IMG/VR virus record: IMGVR_UViG_3300025417_000051
Coordinates: 1-33,264 of that record
Direction: 5' to 3' (one strand)
Source: a virus
Length of the DNA: 33,264 bases
Both the position numbers and the translations under genes were made by a program. Shown piece after piece: positions 8,901-15,133 of this stretch. Each line of letters opens with the position of its first letter. Position 1 is the first letter of the stretch. Under the pieces are notes generated by a model. That model was given only the letters and a program-made list of their open reading frames with translations. It searched no databases and was not told where the DNA came from.

Positions 8901-9600
8901 GGTTGGAATTTGTACTTTGAATAGTTGGCCAATCATTAGCCCAGTCACTAGATCCTACAACTGCCCATGTATTATTAGAAGTTTTGTAAAAATATTGACC
9001 ATATTGGTTAGGTGCACTTGATGGAATTTCAATTGCATTTACTGCATAGTCACCTATGTTACCAATACTTTGTAACGGAACTTCTCCGCTTAATTGATCT
9101 GCTTGATATATTACAATAGGATTCATTAAAGAGAATGTTCCCGTTGTAGCATCAAATTCATTAATACCCCATGTACTATTGATAGTATCTAACCAATATG
9201 TGCCGGCTGCCGGAGCGCCAATTGGACGACTTGTTGAACCTACTAAACTTGCTAAATCAATATCAGCACGAATAACATAACAACGATTGGAAACACCTAA
9301 TGCGCTGTAAGCCGCTAATAGACCATATTCATTTAATTCATATCCTTGAATCGGTGTACCATTAGTTGTTGTGTAGAAAAATGGAGTACCATAATTTTGC
9401 ACTAAGTCTTGTTGACTTGTAGCCAAATATAATTGACCCGCATTTGCTAATGTAGTACCAGGAGCTACGCCTGTACCTGATGGATTAGATTTGTTTTGTG
9501 CTGTTGCAATAATTACTAGTGGAACAGAGCCGGTTGAGGCTGGTAAATATTGACTCTGGTCAATGATATCTACTTCTACGCCTGGTGATGATAATGCCAT
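5965..9600 (-). CDS. gp18: Contractile tail sheath protein gp18, greatly enlarged
   Basis: The N-terminus (MALSSPGVEVDIIDQSQYLP) and the C-terminal ~330 residues are those of T4-family sheaths: LNADRGDTGYILGDTPMGLP, then LRNDTIAYPWFAAAGTRRG, INPLVFFTGVGLLNFGNKT, NVARLIAYLRRQLTIAARPF and a final ELWIDVAIEPVKAAEFIYIP strand used for subunit handshaking. At 1211 aa it is nearly twice T4 gp18 (659 aa). The extra mass is inserted at roughly residues 130-830, is rich in Thr/Ser/Gly/Asn and holds several related small modules (GTYWLDT, GSVWIQV, GDIWIDT). These probably decorate the outer surface. A late box AATAAATA lies about 55 nt upstream, and the ribosome binding site AAGGAAAAA precedes the ATG. 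A terminator for the upstream transcript lies just before that box. Confidence 0.93.
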   Translation of the reverse strand: MALSSPGVEVDIIDQSQYLPASTGSVPLVIIATAQNKSNPSGTGVAPGTTLANAGQLYLATSQQDLVQNYGTPFFYTTTNGTPIQGYELNEYGLLAAYSALGVSNRCYVIRADIDLASLVGSTSRPIGAPAAGTYWLDTINSTWGINEFDATTGTFSLMNPIVIYQADQLSGEVPLQSIGNIGDYAVNAIEIPSSAPNQYGQYFYKTSNNTWAVVGSSDWANDWPTIQSTNSNPTLVAGDTIEFNMNGFFNFTVAVPGSPNNTVAGLATAINNLGYTYISASVISGKLNIFSAQPELPGQRPFLEIVTGTTELLTALFGSIVTPAYYFQPSVAYGTSAQMPLWSKSQAQPAPTGSVWIQVATSTTGLNPVVSQYNGVTQSWKALSVLTATADWTVDSLLDATGGQAIPAGTVYAQYGFDGGYNQGPVYLWNRIATGPTVITGTTTNWTLSGILDSPTIMGIRVSIPGSTSLSTYYNMSISNGMSPSDFVTSWAAAGAPYTTASVTTDGAIQLTHTAGGEILLYDAIISGSNEGKHSGVLAQIGIVADETSGVKYGPSYAQIFTVSPTSTTGSGTGATFRVSPQYGEYIIANNCIVTAGTGYAAGDTVTIAGTSLGGTTPANDLVLKVVSVISGGIQAVTYVSGNAIPQIYATQLSNWVSFTYASNNGAPATLPADYTNWFYSVNDQVDLMVNYNGQWNGYNNLAYDTSGFPAHTGSNNTDPNGPIMSASQPTVQSDGTSLQYGDIWIDTGIDALELYPLIYRYQLVNGSNTWVLINNTADTSSTGIIFEDARWGSSGAIDPVNDPIPTIQSLLTSNYIDLDAPDPSLYPNGMILWNTRRSGYNVKQFRTNYFTSANYPNANPYNPSAPTTVGNLPEFSYTWVTASGNQTNGAPYMGRFAQREMVVKSLSSVVDTNTDIRDEDNYFNLIACPYYEELQPNMVVLNADRGDTGYILGDTPMGLPASATAIQAWATNAAGAPRTDEQGCVTRDTYLGLFYPSGLTTDLTGNLVAVPPSHMMIRTFLRNDTIAYPWFAAAGTRRGIIDNATNIGYLDRTTGQFITIKTNLGIRDTLYINYINPLVFFTGVGLLNFGNKTSYASNSALDRTNVARLIAYLRRQLTIAARPFVFEPNDALTRNQISGVVQTLLIDLVAKRGIYDYLVVCDESNNTPARIDRNELWIDVAIEPVKAAEFIYIPVRVLNTGAISSSNGA

Positions 9601-9654
9601 TTTATTTTTCCTTTTATGTAAGATTATGAGGTTTACAACCTGAATGCATACTAT

Positions 9655-9662
9655 TATTTATT
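9655..9662 (-). promoter_or_regulatory. Late-promoter box of gp18
   Basis: AATAAATA lies about 54 nt before the sheath ATG and directly follows the terminator T-tract of the upstream unit. Confidence 0.5.
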
Positions 9663-9703
9663 AAAAAAAATAAAAAACACGGTATTACCGTACCTTCGAA
9701 GGT
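9661..9703 (-). terminator. Intrinsic terminator of the dNMP kinase transcript
   Basis: On the minus strand a 12-bp palindrome ACCTTCGAAGGT (9692-9703) is followed by hairpin ACGGT-AAT-ACCGT (9679-9691) and then a long T-rich run (9663-9677). The order suits rho-independent termination just before the gp18 promoter. Confidence 0.7.
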
Positions 9704-9708
9704 CAAGT

Positions 9709-9716
9709 TATAAATA
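9709..9716 (+). promoter_or_regulatory. Exact TATAAATA box of the HNH-like gene
   Basis: The perfect T4 late consensus TATAAATA ends 4 nt before the ATG at 9721. No Shine-Dalgarno is present in the gap. Confidence 0.6.
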
Positions 9717-9720
9717 ACTG

Positions 9721-10065
9721 ATGAGACCTATATGTAAAACCTGCAACAAAAACATGTGTGCTATTAATTATAAGCGCAACGGTATAACACATTACAGAAG
9801 TATATGTGATGAATGCGGCAGAAAGAAAAATAAATTAAAGCCTAGAAAATCTAGTTGGGCTACTAATGGTTACAAGAAAAAAACCACATGTGATTTATGT
9901 GGCTTTAAAAGTTTATACCCTAGTCAAATAACCGTGTTTCATATCGATGGTAGATTAGAAAACACATTGCAAACTAATTTACGCAGTATATGTTTAAACT
10001 GCGTAGAAGTAGTTAAGAAAAAAGAAGTTAATTGGAAACGGGGAGACCTTGAGATTGGCTATTGA
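9721..10065 (+). CDS. Small zinc-ribbon/HNH-like protein
   Basis: This 114-aa protein has cysteine pairs at C5/C8, C29/C32, C57/C60 and C91/C94. The block CDLCGFKSLYPSQ...FHIDGRLENTLQTNLRSICLNC (residues 57-94) has the layout of an HNH fold: metal-binding CxxC pairs around H74, D76, N81 and N86. The classic DH dipeptide is replaced by HID, so nuclease activity is uncertain. It is the only plus-strand gene between the sheath gene and gp14, and it converges on the dNMP kinase gene with a 38-bp 3' overlap. A perfect TATAAATA late box ends 4 nt before the ATG, with no Shine-Dalgarno. It may be a DNA-binding or nuclease accessory protein. A free-standing homing nuclease is less likely given the small size and missing motif residues. 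Confidence 0.7.
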   Translation: MRPICKTCNKNMCAINYKRNGITHYRSICDECGRKKNKLKPRKSSWATNGYKKKTTCDLCGFKSLYPSQITVFHIDGRLENTLQTNLRSICLNCVEVVKKKEVNWKRGDLEIGY

Positions 10066-10687
10066 TAATACTTTGTATAGTATTATGTAAGTCATCAATG
10101 GTTCCGTTATTGTCTACATAATAGTCGTAGTTAATACCAATGCTTGAATATTCACTGGCATGTACTTTGTGTTCGTCAAGTACGTGCTTACTTGTGGCCC
10201 AATATATATTTCTATCTGGTCCTTTATTAAATTGAACTGCCGCATCGTACCACTCAGGATTTTCTCCTCGTATTACTCTGATAGTTATTCCACCCGTGTT
10301 TTTAATAGCATTGACTTCATTGATAAATCTACAGTCGGTGATTACAACATCATCTTTGGCGTTTAACAATTTATGTTCTAAACTAGCTACCCAAATGTCT
10401 TCATGAAAGCCTTTACGGCAAACTTCAGTACCCCAATATTGTAATACCCATCTAGGAGTGATTGTCATGTCCAAACGGTTACTCCACCATTCGTCTTTTT
10501 GTTCTCTCCACTCTCTGCTTGTTTTTGTTGTGCCTTCTAGCATCTCACGGTCCCATCCAAAGACATTTGCTACTGCATCTTTGAGACTTGCCGCAAAACT
10601 AATACGCTTAAAGCCATGATATGTTGTAAGATAGTCAGCAATCGTATCTTTGCCACTACCGATAAGTCCAGTAATACCTATAATCAT
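10028..10687 (-). CDS. gp1: Deoxynucleoside monophosphate kinase (T4 gp1-like)
   Basis: This 219-aa P-loop kinase starts MIIGITGLIGSGKDTIADYL. The Walker A motif is G7-L-I-G-S-G-K-D-T15, and the Asp after the Lys is typical of phage dNMP kinases. Other family landmarks are FAASLKDAVANVFGWDREML (about residues 31-50), the W-x-L-Q-x-W-G-T-E block (residues 79-87) and VITDCRFINEVNAI (about 114-127). These enzymes phosphorylate dNMPs for phage DNA synthesis in the cytoplasm. A sigma70-type promoter with a perfect TATAAT and a GGGGGT ribosome binding site precede it, which fits early expression, unlike its late structural neighbours. Transcription probably stops at the hairpin/T-tract at 9661-9702, antisense to most of the HNH-like gene. 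Confidence 0.9.
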   Translation of the reverse strand: MIIGITGLIGSGKDTIADYLTTYHGFKRISFAASLKDAVANVFGWDREMLEGTTKTSREWREQKDEWWSNRLDMTITPRWVLQYWGTEVCRKGFHEDIWVASLEHKLLNAKDDVVITDCRFINEVNAIKNTGGITIRVIRGENPEWYDAAVQFNKGPDRNIYWATSKHVLDEHKVHASEYSSIGINYDYYVDNNGTIDDLHNTIQSIINSQSQGLPVSN

Positions 10688-10707
10688 AAAACACCCCCGT
10701 AGTACTT

Positions 10708-10736
10708 ATTATATTACAAAGATGTTGCAATGAAAA
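10708..10736 (-). promoter_or_regulatory. Sigma70-type promoter of dNMP kinase
   Basis: Minus strand: TTTTCA, 17-nt spacer, perfect TATAAT, followed by a GGGGGT ribosome binding site before the ATG at 10687. The -35 matches the consensus at four of six positions. Confidence 0.6.
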
Positions 10737-10746
10737 TACTTTTAGG

Positions 10747-11544
10747 TTAACCTTGTATCCAAGTTAATGGTTGTGAATAATCAACATAACGTTTCAATTC
10801 ATCGAGTAAGAATTCTACAGCGGCTTTACCTTCAGCCTTCATTGCCGCACCATTCAAACTTGTACCGCCACCTGGACCTGCAATTGTACCAAACTTCTCA
10901 CGTGCTTCACCAATAATCAATTTAAGTTGCGCTAAAATAAAGTCACCAATCCACACGCCTGAGCCAGGGTCTTGTAACAATACTTCTTCTGGTTTTTGTA
11001 CATCGGCCCAAATTAAAATTTGTTCGCCAGAACCTTTAAAGTCACGAACAACACGCAACACTTTGGTTACTGGATTCCATGTATAAGTTACATATCCTCC
11101 GAACATACGTGCTGCCAATTTAACATATCCTGCATAAAAATCGTATGTTGCCATACCACCTGCATAGTTATAATTCAATAGGTATGTGTTTAGAATAGCA
11201 CTACTGAAAGGGTCAAATGATGTTGCCCCTGGACCTGTTTCTAAACCAATCGTTCTACGAAAAATATTTCTAATATTAATAAACTCTTGTGGTAATGTGT
11301 AGGTGTCCACATTTTTTTCCACCGTCATTAATGTGTATGATTCTTCTGTAGCGTTTTGTGCTTTTTGACGATATACTTTAATAGCATAATTATATGCGGC
11401 TTCATAGTGTTCTGGATCCAACTCTAAGTCTATAATACCTTGACCTAAACGATATGATACATTATTGAATAATGCTTGTTTTAACTCGTCTAGTGTTAGA
11501 CCAGTAGGCGTTGAAAGAGGGTTAGCTGTTGGGTATGTTGACAT
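10747..11544 (-). CDS. gp13: Neck protein gp13-like
   Basis: This 265-aa protein (T4 gp13 is 309 aa) has the gp13 arrangement. It opens with an N-terminal helical segment LDELKQALFNNVSYRLGQGI followed by LDPEHYEAAYNYAIKVYRQ, then VDTYTLPQEFINIRNIFRRT, a middle section with paired YxF strands, and a C-terminal helix AAVEFLLDELKRYVDYSQPL. In T4, gp13 and gp14 form the neck that closes the filled head and joins it to the tail. A late box GATAAATAC lies 19 nt upstream, with ribosome binding site CAGGAAAC. Here gp13 is on the minus strand while gp14 and gp15 are on the plus strand 2 kb away, unlike the contiguous 13-14-15 order of T4. Confidence 0.78.
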   Translation of the reverse strand: MSTYPTANPLSTPTGLTLDELKQALFNNVSYRLGQGIIDLELDPEHYEAAYNYAIKVYRQKAQNATEESYTLMTVEKNVDTYTLPQEFINIRNIFRRTIGLETGPGATSFDPFSSAILNTYLLNYNYAGGMATYDFYAGYVKLAARMFGGYVTYTWNPVTKVLRVVRDFKGSGEQILIWADVQKPEEVLLQDPGSGVWIGDFILAQLKLIIGEAREKFGTIAGPGGGTSLNGAAMKAEGKAAVEFLLDELKRYVDYSQPLTWIQG

Positions 11545-11562
11545 ATATGTTTCCTGATATTG

Positions 11563-11570
11563 TATTTATC
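11563..11570 (-). promoter_or_regulatory. Late-promoter box of gp13
   Basis: GATAAATAC ends 18 nt before the gp13 ATG, with CAGGAAAC between. Confidence 0.65.
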
Positions 11571-11585
11571 AAGAAACATATTGAT

Positions 11586-11999
11586 TTATAAATCGCCGTC
11601 TTTACGATTTTCACTATAAAATGCATCAAATGAACCGCCGGGATAACGGCTTTCAAGTTTGCGTACATTCTCAGCAATAACTTCATTAGGGTCAAGATTT
11701 AATGCACGACAAGCATTAATCCAATACCACATGATATCACCCAATTCACGTTTCATATGAAATACATTTTCATCAGTAAGAGGTTTACCTTGAAAAAAGA
11801 TTTTTTTGGGCACTTCTATAAATTCACCGCTCTCAGCCGCTAATCCAAGACATGCAGTTAACAATAGCGGTACATTGATATCAGGACCACCATCATTACC
11901 ATCAACTTCATCTAGTCGATTCATGAAAGTAGTTAACTCATTGCTAGGCTGACTGGTTACTGCTTTTACAAATTCACTATACTTATTCAAATCTATCAT
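11586..11999 (-). CDS. MazG-like nucleotide pyrophosphohydrolase
   Basis: This 137-aa all-alpha protein has the MazG-type metal-binding pattern: A-A-E56-S-G-E59-F-x-E62 in the first helix pair and R-E85-L-G-D88-I-M-W-Y-W in the next. The ExxE...ExxD arrangement binds Mg2+ in enzymes that cleave (d)NTPs or ppGpp-like nucleotides to monophosphates. In aquatic phages such proteins are thought to tune the host nucleotide or alarmone pool. The start codon overlaps the stop of the 60-aa gene (ATGA), so it is translationally coupled in the early-type operon headed by the 380-aa gene. Length is typical for single-domain MazG-like proteins. The substrate cannot be inferred. Confidence 0.85.
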   Translation of the reverse strand: MIDLNKYSEFVKAVTSQPSNELTTFMNRLDEVDGNDGGPDINVPLLLTACLGLAAESGEFIEVPKKIFFQGKPLTDENVFHMKRELGDIMWYWINACRALNLDPNEVIAENVRKLESRYPGGSFDAFYSENRKDGDL

Positions 12000-12178
12000 T
12001 CTAATTCCCTAAACATTTGTTTTCTACTTTCCTCACCTATTGTTGCATCAAACAATTCTTTAGTACGTTGCAACATAGCACAGGCAAGCATTAATAATTC
12101 GTCCCTATCGTCAGTTAATGATATTGAATTATCAATCAATATCATCATTTCTGCCATTCGTTTTTGTATATCTGTCAT
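11996..12178 (-). CDS. Small conserved-looking helical protein (60 aa)
   Basis: A 60-residue protein (MTDIQKRMAEMMILIDNSIS...) with no recognised family. It reads as two amphipathic helices (about residues 3-20 and 25-48) with no membrane segment or cysteine pair. It overlaps the upstream gene's stop by one base (TAATG) and the downstream MazG-like start by four (ATGA). Such tight coupling on both sides is good evidence that it is translated. It may be an accessory to the MazG-like enzyme or to the 380-aa protein, but nothing in the sequence proves this. Confidence 0.7.
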   Translation of the reverse strand: MTDIQKRMAEMMILIDNSISLTDDRDELLMLACAMLQRTKELFDATIGEESRKQMFRELE

Positions 12179-13320
12179 TAGAATGCTTTCAAAATAATCA
12201 TGTTCTCGTTAAAACGACCATTGGGTACTGCACCAACTGCCTTAATTGATTTAAAATACTTACGTGCCGCAGGTTTGCTTCCCATAACTTCTTTGATTTG
12301 CTCACCGGGCTTACGTAGTGTTTTCATTTCACTATTTGTAGTATCAAATCCAATCAATGTGTTGCCCTTTACTTGGAATTCTTTTGTATACTCGTCAGCG
12401 ATATAGTGATGCAACTTACGCTTTGCAGTATCATATACCCATGCCTCAGTTGCATGATGCAACTTAGTTGGATGGATACTTGTTAAGTCTAATTCTGCAT
12501 CCTTAAATGCTTTTAAGTATTTTAACTTAGCAACAATCTTTTCAACAGGTATTGCTTTACGTTTGCGAGGTGCTTTATTGGCTTTCTTAATACTAACATA
12601 ACTATTTAGGTCACTTAGTACTTGTTCAATAAACTTAAGCATATTACGCAATTGAATTTTACCTAAGTTACCATAGGCACCTTTCAACTCACTATCTATG
12701 GTTTCTGTTAATTCTTCATATTGCTTTTGTTTTTGTTTCCAAACGTCAACGATAAGTGAAATATGTTGAGGCATTACATTATAACCTGCAACGATGTCAA
12801 CTACTTTTGATGTTGTTTTACCTGTTGTAAAATATTCGTCAAACATGCCTTCAAGTTCACCGGCAGCCTCGCTAGCCTTCTCACGCATGATTTCTTGAAT
12901 GTTAGGACGATTGGATACTACTACTTCTTTTTCTACAACTTCAGGCTTGTTGATAACTGACAACAATCGTGAAATATCATTTTGAAGTACTGTATTTTCA
13001 TGTTCATTTAACTGCAATCCACGTAATGTCATACGTGCTAACCAACATGTGGTCATTGAAAATTCTTTGTCCTCTATCTTACGAATAAATTTGGCATCGG
13101 CTACACGTTCATTGTGGTCTAGGTATTGAGCCAATAGTTCTTTTGCATCTTTTTTACCATAGAAACGATTGTACCAGGTAAATCCTTGTGTAAGTGCAAC
13201 GTTTCTTTCTCCCCCTTCAAGCTGGATAGGAAAGAAGGGTTCATCTCCCATGTATTTTGTATCCGCATCTTTTGGGTTAAGTGCTTTGACAAAATGGTCA
13301 TCTGTTTGTTTGCGAGCCAT
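12178..13320 (-). CDS. Uncharacterised 380-aa protein, first gene of a sigma70-driven operon
   Basis: The family is not recognised. The protein is soluble and mixed in charge, with long helical stretches: about residues 135-170 (IQEIMREKASEAAGELEGMF) and 190-245. A basic segment near residues 247-262 (KKANKAPRKRKAIPVEKIVA) could bind nucleic acid. The C-terminal part (about 285-380) looks like a beta-rich domain with a regular KLHHATEAWVYD/KLHHYIADEYT pair. It is preceded by an excellent sigma70 promoter and a TGGAG ribosome binding site, and it heads a coupled operon with the 60-aa and MazG-like genes. Early or middle expression and a nucleic-acid-related role are inferences. Confidence 0.85.
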   Translation of the reverse strand: MARKQTDDHFVKALNPKDADTKYMGDEPFFPIQLEGGERNVALTQGFTWYNRFYGKKDAKELLAQYLDHNERVADAKFIRKIEDKEFSMTTCWLARMTLRGLQLNEHENTVLQNDISRLLSVINKPEVVEKEVVVSNRPNIQEIMREKASEAAGELEGMFDEYFTTGKTTSKVVDIVAGYNVMPQHISLIVDVWKQKQKQYEELTETIDSELKGAYGNLGKIQLRNMLKFIEQVLSDLNSYVSIKKANKAPRKRKAIPVEKIVAKLKYLKAFKDAELDLTSIHPTKLHHATEAWVYDTAKRKLHHYIADEYTKEFQVKGNTLIGFDTTNSEMKTLRKPGEQIKEVMGSKPAARKYFKSIKAVGAVPNGRFNENMIILKAF

Positions 13321-13350
13321 AAATTACTCCAAAATAGTCATTGAATACGT

Positions 13351-13379
13351 ATTGTAACATAGCTTTTATCTATTGTCAA
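13351..13379 (-). promoter_or_regulatory. Strong sigma70 promoter of the 380-aa gene operon
   Basis: Minus strand: consensus TTGACA (13374-13379), 17-nt spacer, TACAAT (13351-13356). This near-ideal host-type promoter implies early transcription of the 380-aa, 60-aa and MazG-like genes. Confidence 0.85.
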
Positions 13380-13402
13380 GTTTTTGGTACAAAGGTATTA
13401 GC

Positions 13403-13410
13403 GATAAATA
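13403..13410 (+). promoter_or_regulatory. Late-promoter box of gp14-gp15-Nudix operon
   Basis: GATAAATA on the plus strand lies 19 nt before the gp14 ATG, back to back with the minus-strand sigma70 promoter. Confidence 0.65.
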
Positions 13411-13429
13411 GATAATAAAGTGAGTAAAT

Positions 13430-15130
13430 ATGCCTAAACTATCGCTTTGGCGCCCGAATAAAACGAATGATTATAACTTTTTTGATAGAACTATATCAGA
13501 AATGTTTACCGTCGGGGCCACAGACCTATACGTACATAAATATTTAGGGCCAACTAATCAGGGCCCTTCAACAGATTATACACAGCCTGATTATGCCGTG
13601 CAAAGTCCTACAAATATTCAAGATTTATTATTCTTAGAAAACAGGGATAGAGCATATGATACAAACATTTATAGATTACGTGGTCATTATACCGTACAAA
13701 ATTTAGATTTTGATTTAAGTCAATTTGGATTATTTTTAAACAATGACATTATATTCGTTACTGTTCATTATAATGATATGATTGGTTTAGTAGGAAGAAA
13801 ATTAATGGTAGGTGATGTTATTGAATTACCTCACTTAATAGATTATAATCCATTGGACGAAACAATACAATATGCGTTGAAAAGATTTATGCAGGTTACT
13901 GATGCTAACTATGCAAGTGAAGGCTTTAGTCCAACATGGTTCCCGCATTTATGGCGTATTAAATTAGAACCATTAACTGATAGTGAAGAATTTAGTCAGA
14001 TATTAAGTCAGCCTAATAACTTAGACACTTATCTTGGTGTGTGGGATAATACAAAAACATATCCCGCCGGATATGTAATCACATATGGTGATAAAAATTA
14101 TGTCTCAACTCAGGCTGTGCCGGCTGGCGTTAGTCCACCTGATCCTAATTATTGGCAATTGGATACAAATAGTGACTTGAAAGATGTCCTTGCAACATAT
14201 AATAAAAATATCAAAATCAATGATGCGGCACTTGCAGAGGCAGAACGTCTTGTACCCGCATCTGGGTATGATGCAACTAATTTATTCATTGTTCCAACAT
14301 ACGGTGAATATGAAAGTAATAATGTACCTTCTAATAAAATTAATCAGCCGGCTCCACCGACAGCAGTAGTTGTCCCTAACACTGGTTCTATACAAATTGT
14401 TACACCGCCTGGATATGCAGATGCTCCTGTAGTTAGAATTTCTAAATCAACGTTAAAAAAATTACAAGATAGTAGTCCAAGTAACTTTGAAAAGTTAGAT
14501 TTTTTTAATACGTTAAACATAGAAAAGGTAACACTAGACCCGGTTAAATCTGAAAGCGGTAATGGATCTGGTTTTGTAAGTGGACCACAGATATTATTAG
14601 TGTCATCAATGGGCACAATAAAAGGCCCATATGGTACAGCAGATAATACCTATGCAACTGCTGACCAAAATCCAGAAGCACCTAATTTTACTGGAACAGA
14701 ACCATATGGTCCAAATACAATGGATTATCGTGCAGATTGCGACCCTTCATTTGCATACATAGCACGTAGTACTCCTCGTACCTTTGGTTACTCAACAGGT
14801 TATATGACCGGAGACGGTACTTCTCCAAACGGAATACCAACTGGTGCAGGTATAAGTTTCCCGCAAAACCCGCAAGTAGGAGATTATTTCTTACGTATTG
14901 ACTATTTACCTCAGTTGCTATATCGTTGGGACGGTAGAGTATGGGTTCGCATATCAGCCAATGTACGAACACAAACAGGGTTTGCTGATAGTGCTAACCA
15001 ATCACAATTGTCAGGATTTATCAACAATTCAAACGTTACTGTTCTTTCAAATGGCACTACAATACCGCAATCACAACCACTTTCAAGTATATTAACACTA
15101 TCACCAGATGTGATACCACCGGGAACTTAA
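13430..15130 (+). CDS. gp14: Neck protein gp14, enlarged with inserted domains
   Basis: Residues 1-195 match the T4 gp14 plan: DLYVHKY near the start (compare CYYVPREY in T4), a long GHYTVQNLDFDLSQFGLFLN strand region, GRKLMVGDVIELPHL then IDYNPLDETIQYALKRFMQV, and WRIKLEPL. At 566 aa it is over twice T4 gp14 (256 aa). Residues about 203-246 (WDNTKTYPAGYVITYGDKNY...YWQLD) resemble small aromatic carbohydrate-binding modules of the CBM5/12 type. The C-terminal part contains a module (GDYFLRID...LLYRWDGRVWVRI, about 483-510) also seen in gp18. A late box GATAAATA lies 19 nt upstream, and the gene is followed after 3 nt by gp15. Confidence 0.85.
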   Translation: MPKLSLWRPNKTNDYNFFDRTISEMFTVGATDLYVHKYLGPTNQGPSTDYTQPDYAVQSPTNIQDLLFLENRDRAYDTNIYRLRGHYTVQNLDFDLSQFGLFLNNDIIFVTVHYNDMIGLVGRKLMVGDVIELPHLIDYNPLDETIQYALKRFMQVTDANYASEGFSPTWFPHLWRIKLEPLTDSEEFSQILSQPNNLDTYLGVWDNTKTYPAGYVITYGDKNYVSTQAVPAGVSPPDPNYWQLDTNSDLKDVLATYNKNIKINDAALAEAERLVPASGYDATNLFIVPTYGEYESNNVPSNKINQPAPPTAVVVPNTGSIQIVTPPGYADAPVVRISKSTLKKLQDSSPSNFEKLDFFNTLNIEKVTLDPVKSESGNGSGFVSGPQILLVSSMGTIKGPYGTADNTYATADQNPEAPNFTGTEPYGPNTMDYRADCDPSFAYIARSTPRTFGYSTGYMTGDGTSPNGIPTGAGISFPQNPQVGDYFLRIDYLPQLLYRWDGRVWVRISANVRTQTGFADSANQSQLSGFINNSNVTVLSNGTTIPQSQPLSSILTLSPDVIPPGT

Positions 15131-15133
15131 TAC

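Noticed and set aside
9721-10065. Free-standing homing endonuclease
   Set aside because: The DH and final H of a canonical HNH motif are not clear, and there is no sign of an interrupted target gene or intron.
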